DNA from: Candidatus Gastranaerophilales bacterium
Lineage (GTDB): Bacteria > Cyanobacteriota > Vampirovibrionia > Gastranaerophilales > Gastranaerophilaceae
Direction of reading: 5' to 3'
Length of the DNA: 64,000 bases
NCBI GenBank assembly: GCA_944326525.1
Contig: CALVEG010000004.1
Coordinates: forward strand, 62,001 to 126,000
Every line of letters begins with the position of its first letter. The first letter of the stretch is position 1. The notes under the pieces are model-generated. The model was not told where the DNA came from and made no database searches. It saw only the letters and a list, made by a program, of their open reading frames with translations. Positions 58,494 to 64,000 of this stretch are shown piece by piece. A program made the translations under genes and the position numbers.

Positions 58494-60083
58494 TTACTTA
58501 CATTTTGCGGTTTTGTCGGCAAGTTCGCTGTCCATTCTCAAGAATACAGGCTTAATTTCTTCTTTTGAAATCAATTTACCAGTTTTAAGATTTTTAGTCG
58601 ACAAATTATCAAGCTTAACTGATTTCAAATCAAACGAAAGCTGTGAAGCCATTCTTTGAGCGATATTCGGACAATACGGATAAATAAGCGCTGAAACTAC
58701 GCACATAATCTCAAGAACCGTTGTTAAAACCTGACCGCATTCAAGCATTTTTTCTTCCTTAGCCAAAGTCCAAGGCGCATTATCAGTAACATACTTGTTA
58801 GTCATATCGACAAGCTGAATAATTTCATTTCCTGCCTCAGCGATTTCAAAATTGTCAAAGTGGCTTTTTACAAGATCAATCTTATTTCTTGCAATCTGCA
58901 ACAAACTTAAAGATCCCGCAACAGCCTCATTTTCGTTAACATCAAATTCAGGTTTAATTTCGCCGTCAAAATACTTAACAAGCATTGACAATGTTCTATT
59001 TAAAAGGTTGCCCATAGAGTTTGCAAGATGAGCGTTAACTTTTTCTTTAAAATCATCATCAGAATAATTTCCGTCTTTTCCGCAAGGAGCAGAAACCGCC
59101 ATATAATAACGGAAAGGATCCGGAATATCTAATTCAAAATTCTTCAAAACATCCGTTGGAGAAATTACATTACCTAAAGATTTAGACATTTTGCTCTCAT
59201 CAATCGTAATCCAGCCATGCGCAAAAATATGTTTTGGCAAAGGCAAATCAAGCGCCAATAAAAATGCAGGCCAGTAAATGCTATGAAATTTCAAAATATC
59301 CTTACCGATTACGTGAATATCGGCAGGCCAATATTTTTTAAAGTTTTCCGACGGATTTTCAGTGTCATACCCTAGAGCCGTTATATAGTTTGAAAGCGCA
59401 TCAATCCAAACATAAATAGTTTGTTCCGGATCGTCTAAAACATCAATTGCCCACTGAACATTATCTTTTGAGCGGGAAACCGAAATGTCTTGAATATCTT
59501 CCAATTGATTTAAAACTTCATTTGCTCTGAATTGAGGAACGATAAAATCAGGATTTTCTTTAATATGCTTAATAATCGCATCTTTGTATTTTGTAAGCTT
59601 AAAGAAATAATTTTCTTCACTGACGACCTCAGGTTTTTTAAGGTGATCAGGGCAAAGACCGTCTTCTGTCAAATCTTTTTCATTTAAAAAGCTTTCGCAG
59701 CCTGAGCAGTAAAGCCCTTCGTATTTGTGTTTATAGATATCTCCTTGAGCCACAAGCTTTTTGAAAATTTTCTGAACAATTGCTTCATGGTCTTCATCGG
59801 TTGTTCTTATAAACCTTGTATAATCAATATTGAGAGCTTTCCAAGCATCTTTAAATGATTGAGCATTCATATCACAAAGTTCTTTCGGAGAAATTCCTTT
59901 AGCGGCAGCTGTTTTTTGGATTTTAATACCGTGTTCATCAGTTCCTGTCAAGAAAAATACATCATCGCAACGCTGAGAATAATGTCTTGCAAGAATATCA
60001 GTCAAAATTTTCTCATAAGCATGTCCGATATGCGGAGCACCGTTTACGTAATCAATAGCTGTCGTTAAATAAAACTTTTCCAT
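58494..60083 (-). CDS. metG: Methionyl-tRNA synthetase
   Basis: I chose ATG 60083 (MEKFYLTTAI) after GAGGG. The 529-residue class I synthetase has the HIGH motif as PHIGHAYEK, a zinc knuckle (YCSGCESFLNE with a later CPDH), the ENYFFKL strand, and KMSKSLGN. The C-terminal EMAP-like tRNA-binding domain found in many MetG proteins is absent, giving the short form. It charges Met-tRNA. Confidence 0.96.
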   Translation of the reverse strand: MEKFYLTTAIDYVNGAPHIGHAYEKILTDILARHYSQRCDDVFFLTGTDEHGIKIQKTAAAKGISPKELCDMNAQSFKDAWKALNIDYTRFIRTTDEDHEAIVQKIFKKLVAQGDIYKHKYEGLYCSGCESFLNEKDLTEDGLCPDHLKKPEVVSEENYFFKLTKYKDAIIKHIKENPDFIVPQFRANEVLNQLEDIQDISVSRSKDNVQWAIDVLDDPEQTIYVWIDALSNYITALGYDTENPSENFKKYWPADIHVIGKDILKFHSIYWPAFLLALDLPLPKHIFAHGWITIDESKMSKSLGNVISPTDVLKNFELDIPDPFRYYMAVSAPCGKDGNYSDDDFKEKVNAHLANSMGNLLNRTLSMLVKYFDGEIKPEFDVNENEAVAGSLSLLQIARNKIDLVKSHFDNFEIAEAGNEIIQLVDMTNKYVTDNAPWTLAKEEKMLECGQVLTTVLEIMCVVSALIYPYCPNIAQRMASQLSFDLKSVKLDNLSTKNLKTGKLISKEEIKPVFLRMDSELADKTAKCK

Positions 60084-60163
60084 ATATAAAAATTCCCTCA
60101 TTTAATCTTAATTTCTTTAAGAAAATTGTATCATAAAATAAATAAGTAAACAGGTTTTAGGGG

Positions 60164-60595
60164 TTATTTAAGTATATTTCGATAACTTTTGAGAAAATCA
60201 GGATTTTTCTTAATGTAATCACGAATAAAATTTGAAAATTTCACAAAATTTGCAAAAAATTCATCGCTAACCACATGCTCCATCCTGCAAGCATTTTCCG
60301 AAGCTTCAACACTCGAAAGGCCTAAAATATTTTCCAAAAAATCACGTAAGTTTTCGTGTTTTTCAATAATATTTTTAGCAAAAATTTCACCCTCATTAGT
60401 CAGTGTAATTTTTGAATAAGGTTCATAATTAATAAGCTTTCTTGCAGTAAGTATATTCAAAGCCCCAGTCACCGAAGCTTTTTTAACATTCAAAGCCTCT
60501 GCAATATCGGTCACTTTTGCATAACCTCTTTTTATAACCTGATTGCAAATTTCTTCTAAATAATCTTCCTGACTGCGTGAAAGTTTTTCTTCCAT
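60164..60595 (-). CDS. DtxR/MntR-family metal-dependent repressor
   Basis: The 143-residue protein has the family N-terminus LSRSQEDYLEEI, a winged helix (KVTDIAEALNVKKASV; ALNILTARKLINYE) and metal-site residues in the dimer domain (EKHENLRDFLENILGL; ACRMEHVVSDEF). It lacks the SH3-like third domain, like MntR. It would sense Fe or Mn. It lies in the same orientation as metG but has its own spacing, and no metal transporter is nearby. Confidence 0.9.
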   Translation of the reverse strand: MEEKLSRSQEDYLEEICNQVIKRGYAKVTDIAEALNVKKASVTGALNILTARKLINYEPYSKITLTNEGEIFAKNIIEKHENLRDFLENILGLSSVEASENACRMEHVVSDEFFANFVKFSNFIRDYIKKNPDFLKSYRNILK

Positions 60596-60649
60596 ATTTT
60601 CTCCTTTTTTAAAGGCCCTAAAATCCAGTAAAACCTAATTTAGCCTAAT

Positions 60650-61027
60650 TTAAGCCTCAATTCCGTTTTCAGAACTTTGAGATTTTTTATTTTGTTTTTC
60701 AACAAGTTTCAAAAATTGTCTGTACCCTTCGCCCCAATCAGCCATAGCATCAAGAACAGACGCAAGACTATACCCGACATCTGTTAAAGTATAATCTACA
60801 CGAGGCGGAACTTCTTTATACTCTTGCCTTACGACAAGCCCGTCTTCTTCCATCTGCCTTAAATTAGCCGTCAAAACTTTTTGCGAAATCCCACTCACAG
60901 CTTTCTTAAGCTCTCCAAACCGCATGGTTCCTGCCAAAAGCTCTCTTAAAATTATAATTTTCCATCTCTTTCCTATCATTTTTAAAGTTGTTTCGACAGG
61001 ACATTTAGGCAGTTCTTTTAAAAGCAT
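60650..61027 (-). CDS. HxlR-family transcriptional regulator
   Basis: The 125-residue protein matches HxlR: PVETTLKMIGKRWKIIILREL (Cys9 in KCPVE), MRFGELKKAVSGISQKVL, LRQMEEDGLVVRQEY and PPRVDYTLTDVG. Members sense aldehydes, quinones or redox change, often through the N-terminal Cys. A short imperfect inverted repeat (TAGTTACTA / TACTATTA) near 61037-61063 upstream could be its own operator. The target is unknown. Confidence 0.92.
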   Translation of the reverse strand: MLLKELPKCPVETTLKMIGKRWKIIILRELLAGTMRFGELKKAVSGISQKVLTANLRQMEEDGLVVRQEYKEVPPRVDYTLTDVGYSLASVLDAMADWGEGYRQFLKLVEKQNKKSQSSENGIEA

Positions 61028-61103
61028 AGCAAGGGTTTTCCTTTAGTTACTAAAATATACTATTACCCTTAATGTACTATATAATTAAAATTATGTCTAT
61101 ATT

Positions 61104-61460
61104 TTAAGGTTTTTTCTTAAACAAATTTTTAAAGAAATCACCGATTTTGCTCCCAAAAGATTTTAAACAAGCCGGCATTTTCCGCAATTTAGCAATGCCC
61201 CAAACTGCACCGGTAAGAGCTAATGTGCCAAATAAAACCTTTTTCCAAACAGGAGTTTTAACAATATTTTGGACTTTATTCGGGCTGTTATATTCGTCAC
61301 TTTTAGGCGGCTGAATTGCAAGCGGAGGAATATTATAAATAGGATACTGCGGCTGCCCGACAAACCTTGCAGGTGTGCCGGTTACGTAAGCTGCTGCATC
61401 AAATCCGACAATTCCGGCATCTGCGAGCATATCTACACTTGAAACCCAGTCATAATTCAT
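61104..61460 (-). CDS. Small membrane protein, lineage-type
   Basis: The 118-residue protein has an N-terminal segment (VSSVDMLADAGIVGFDAAA), a Pro/Tyr-rich linker (QPQYPIYNIPPLAIQPP), one transmembrane helix (VLFGTLALTGAVWGIAKL) and a basic tail (FFKNLFKKKP). The plan resembles the small proteins at 42534 and 49680. Function is unknown. Confidence 0.55.
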   Translation of the reverse strand: MNYDWVSSVDMLADAGIVGFDAAAYVTGTPARFVGQPQYPIYNIPPLAIQPPKSDEYNSPNKVQNIVKTPVWKKVLFGTLALTGAVWGIAKLRKMPACLKSFGSKIGDFFKNLFKKKP

Positions 61461-61642
61461 AACATTACCTAAATTACTACCTTAAATATATAAAGTATTT
61501 TTTAACCAAATTATTGCATGATTTTTAAAAATTTTATGAATTTTTGTTAATCACAGCCCCAAGCACAAATTTTTATCTAATAGTTGACAAAAAATCTTTT
61601 TTATAATATTGTTAGTCATGCCTAACAAATATCGAGAAAATA

Positions 61643-62683
61643 ATGAATATTAAAACAATAGCAAAATACATTGACCAACCCTCAGTAATTTCAAAATTAC
61701 ATTCAAAAATGCCTCTTTGTCTAACCTCAGTTGCAACAGGGGTTTGGGGATACGAAACTTTTGGCAAAAACAATAAAGACAAAAACAAATTTCAACAAGG
61801 ATTAAAAAACGCAATTACGATATCTTCAGCAGCCACAGCGGCGTACGTGGGCGCAAAGGGGCTTAAAATTAAAAACAAAACTATTTTCGAAGGTCTTTTA
61901 ACAAATCCGACCACGCAGGAAGTATTGAGCAAACAATCCAAAATAATTACAGAATATTTATCAAAAGGAGTTTTAAAAGACAATGTTCTTATAAAAACCT
62001 TAAATAAAGCAAAAAATAGAACTTTCAGCTTAAAAGAAACCGAAACAATATTACAAAGAATACCACAGGACAAAATTTCGCAAAAATTTTTGTCTGAAAT
62101 TTTTCCTGAACCTGAAAATTTGAATTCAAAAGAAATTTTTAAAGAGATAAAACGGCTTTCACTAATAGGCTTAATTCCCGTAGCAGGCGGGGTTGCAGGG
62201 GGCGTGGCTGCAGATATTATTACAGGTACAAACACTAAAAAAAGTTTTTCGAACAAAATTAAAGAAGGGACATATCAATATCTTGCAAATATTTTTCTAT
62301 GCAATGTTGGAGCAGGAGCCGCACTATTCACGTCGGAAAAACTTGTAAAAGCAAACTTAATCAAACCACTAAGTCCTGTCAAAAAACTTGGTGTAATTTT
62401 TAGCGGAATATTTCTCACAGGCATTTTAGGTGGAAGTTTGATAGCAAATTATATTTCCAAAAAATGCATAGATCCCATATTAGGACAAAAATGCGATAAG
62501 AATAAAAGAATTTACAGCGAAAGAAAACCTGAAGCATTAGATATTGCCTTACATGCTGATGATATCGCAACAGCAGGAGTTTTATCGGGCTTCAAATGGA
62601 TAGAGCCGGCACTTCCTGTAATGTATTTCATATCAGGTTACCGGGCAGGGATTGGTTATCGTAACAATTTAGAAAAAAAATAG
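61643..62683 (+). CDS. Hypothetical multi-helix membrane protein
   Basis: The 346-residue protein has about five hydrophobic stretches (TISSAATAAYVGAKG; LIGLIPVAGGVAGGVAADI; LANIFLCNVGAGAALF; LGVIFSGIFLTGILGGSL; LSGFKWIEPALPVMYF) separated by charged segments. Several are Gly/Ala-rich. I recognise no family. No clear ribosome site precedes the ATG. Confidence 0.55.
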   Translation: MNIKTIAKYIDQPSVISKLHSKMPLCLTSVATGVWGYETFGKNNKDKNKFQQGLKNAITISSAATAAYVGAKGLKIKNKTIFEGLLTNPTTQEVLSKQSKIITEYLSKGVLKDNVLIKTLNKAKNRTFSLKETETILQRIPQDKISQKFLSEIFPEPENLNSKEIFKEIKRLSLIGLIPVAGGVAGGVAADIITGTNTKKSFSNKIKEGTYQYLANIFLCNVGAGAALFTSEKLVKANLIKPLSPVKKLGVIFSGIFLTGILGGSLIANYISKKCIDPILGQKCDKNKRIYSERKPEALDIALHADDIATAGVLSGFKWIEPALPVMYFISGYRAGIGYRNNLEKK

Positions 62684-62768
62684 CAAAAAAAATATTTTTG
62701 ATGTTTAATATTCAAGTACCCCACAATGCGTTTATCGCATTTTCTATATAATCTAAGGAGAAAATATT

Positions 62769-63443
62769 ATGCAAATACAATCGGTAAACAATACCCCATC
62801 ATTTCAAGCAAACCGTTTACGTACAGCCTTTAAGCTTGCGGAAAATGCAGGAAAATATCAATCATCCGTTGATATTTATTCAATTAATAAATCTGACAGT
62901 GAATTAATCAATAAACTTTTACTCAAACTTGATCTCAAAGACAGAAAAGACAGTTTTGCGATTAAAGAAAAACTTAATGTTAATGATACAATTCGCAGCA
63001 TTTTAACAAAAGCTAAAATGATAGATGACGACTCCACCGGCGGAGTATATATGGCAGTTCAAAATGGAGAAAAAGTAATCGGTTTTTTGGATTACACAAA
63101 CGGAGGAATGCCTTTATTAAAAAATCTTGTTGCTTGGAGAGGAAAAAATCAAAGCAATACCCGCTTAAATTTATTTACTGAATTTTTGCAAAGAGTAGGT
63201 ATCAAAAGTCAAGAAAGCATAACAAGCTATTCGGAAGAAAAAAGCAAAGGCAACAAATGGCTTCGTGATCTTGGATTCGGGATTCCGCCGCAAAGCAGAT
63301 ATGCCCGTCAAAGACTTTTAATGCCACAAAATACAGTTAGCGAAAATGCAGCTAAATGTGAAAAAATGTTAGAAAATGACGATTTAAAAATTACACAATA
63401 CTCAAAACCTCAAATGATTGAATTGACTAATCTTGATTTATAA
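62769..63443 (+). CDS. Hypothetical protein with a possible acetyltransferase-like region
   Basis: AAGGAG precedes the ATG; TATAAT lies at 62747 and a small AATGCG/CGCATT hairpin just upstream. The 224-residue soluble protein opens MQIQSVNNTPSFQANR, close to the N-terminus of the gene at 10701. Residues 95-155 (GGVYMAVQNGEKVIGFLDY; NTRLNLFTEFLQRVG) could form a mixed sheet, but the GNAT motif is not clear. Function is unknown. The nitrilase gene follows 29 bp later. Confidence 0.55.
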   Translation: MQIQSVNNTPSFQANRLRTAFKLAENAGKYQSSVDIYSINKSDSELINKLLLKLDLKDRKDSFAIKEKLNVNDTIRSILTKAKMIDDDSTGGVYMAVQNGEKVIGFLDYTNGGMPLLKNLVAWRGKNQSNTRLNLFTEFLQRVGIKSQESITSYSEEKSKGNKWLRDLGFGIPPQSRYARQRLLMPQNTVSENAAKCEKMLENDDLKITQYSKPQMIELTNLDL

Positions 63444-63472
63444 ATTAAGATTATCAAAAAGGAGAGAAAGCC

Positions 63473-64000
63473 ATGTCAGGAATTTTGAATATCCAAATAA
63501 ACCCTGTTTTAGGAGATAAAGCCAAAAATCTTGAAACAGTTCAAGATTTTATTGAAAAGTATTCTAATAAAAAACCTGACTTGGTAGTTCTTCCTGAATT
63601 TTTCAGCACCGGAATTGATGATAAGGTAATGATTAATTTACCTGAAGATGAAAACGGCGGATTTGTTGTAGAAACATTATCCCAAATGGCAAAAAAATTT
63701 GATACAAACATTGTCTGTGGTTCTGTAATCGAAAAAGAAGGTGACAAGCTTTATAATACAAGTTTTGTAGTCAATCGAGCAGGCGAAACTGTCGGAAAAT
63801 ACAGAAAAATTCATCTTTTTCAATTTTTTGGCGGGAATGAAAACGCATACACAACTCCGGGGAATTTACCTCCATGCGTTGTCGAACTTGATTTTGCAAA
63901 AGTCGGTGTAAGTATATGTTTTGATATCAAATATCCGATGCTTTACAAAACCCTCATCAAAATGGGAGCTGAAATTATCGTTTCTCCTAGCGCTTGGATA
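63473..64000 (+). CDS. Carbon-nitrogen hydrolase (nitrilase superfamily), cut by the window end
   Basis: AAGGAGAG precedes the ATG. The visible 176 residues contain the catalytic triad: Glu in VVLPEFFSTG, Lys in GKYRKIHLFQ and Cys in VGVSICFDIKYP. The family hydrolyses amides such as omega-amides or N-carbamoyl compounds. IHLFQFFGG after the Lys resembles the omega-amidase and related branches. The C-terminal part is outside the window. Confidence 0.93.
   Translation, partial: MSGILNIQINPVLGDKAKNLETVQDFIEKYSNKKPDLVVLPEFFSTGIDDKVMINLPEDENGGFVVETLSQMAKKFDTNIVCGSVIEKEGDKLYNTSFVVNRAGETVGKYRKIHLFQFFGGNENAYTTPGNLPPCVVELDFAKVGVSICFDIKYPMLYKTLIKMGAEIIVSPSAWI

Noticed and set aside
1-64000. Whole genome using TGA as Trp (code 4)
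   Set aside because: TGA ends the gene at 885 and the gene at 36117, where reading on gives implausible extensions. At engB (58163) TGA is followed by TAA, which is uninformative. Core genes use TGG for Trp throughout what I checked.
1-64000. CRISPR array or rRNA genes
   Set aside because: No regularly spaced repeats with unique spacers and no rRNA-like sequence were seen.

Overview
The window is AT-rich bacterial DNA that I read as a gut member of the Vampirovibrionia/Gastranaerophilales, the non-photosynthetic sister lineage of cyanobacteria. This is inferred from gene content, not from a marker alignment. The evidence is a Gram-negative envelope (TolC-like channel, porin-like barrel, periplasmic PPIase, TPR protein), fermentative genes (HydF, iron-containing alcohol dehydrogenase), many small lineage-type proteins of unknown function, and a cyanobacterial Yfr1-like sRNA candidate. 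TAA is the usual stop, TAG is less common and TGA is rare.

Region 1 (1-10.5 kb) is accessory. It ends in a tRNA-Ala(TGC) gene on the minus strand, and the reading frame of a large serine recombinase (8849-10450) runs into the 3' part of that tRNA, as expected for an element integrated there. Inside are a degenerate LuxR-type protein, a MerR regulator with a candidate operator, a secreted protein, and a compact replication/recombination module at 3.0-7.1 kb. The module has a near-perfect promoter, a possible 39-residue ORF, a 137-residue ORF, an AAA+ primase-helicase-like ATPase and a second serine recombinase that lacks the zinc-ribbon cysteines. The ATPase is continuous from 3985 to 5667 only if two in-frame TGA codons are read, most simply as Trp. 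The 39-residue ORF also holds two TGAs. A KAP-family P-loop NTPase lies between the two recombinases.

Region 2 (10.5-34.3 kb) is mostly chromosomal: a metallophosphoesterase, a MarR-controlled EmrAB-TolC-like efflux system, an antisense-type sRNA candidate, a sensorless histidine kinase with a REC-GGDEF-REC partner, a UvrC without its C-terminal HhH domain, a ZorAB-like motor pair coupled to a UPF0210 gene, a porin-like barrel, an Orn/Lys/Arg decarboxylase, dapF, rpsF-ssb-rpsR, rpsO and hydF.

Region 3 (34.3-37.0 kb) is a small accessory patch: a glycine-rich membrane and repeat protein, a broken partial copy of it, and two XRE regulators. Region 4 (37-64 kb) is core again: DciA-like, NrnA, YihY, pgk, an alcohol dehydrogenase, a U32 peptidase, tpiA, prs, a phosphate transporter with its PhoU-like partner, recJ, a HAD/NUDIX pair, a Xer recombinase, a large TPR protein, engB, metG, DtxR- and HxlR-type regulators, several lineage-type unknowns and a nitrilase-family gene cut by the window end.

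Two features cross the regions. Eight genes have a -10-like hexamer ending 6-7 nt before the ATG and no Shine-Dalgarno sequence, which suggests leaderless transcripts. A roughly 90-bp intergenic repeat occurs three times.
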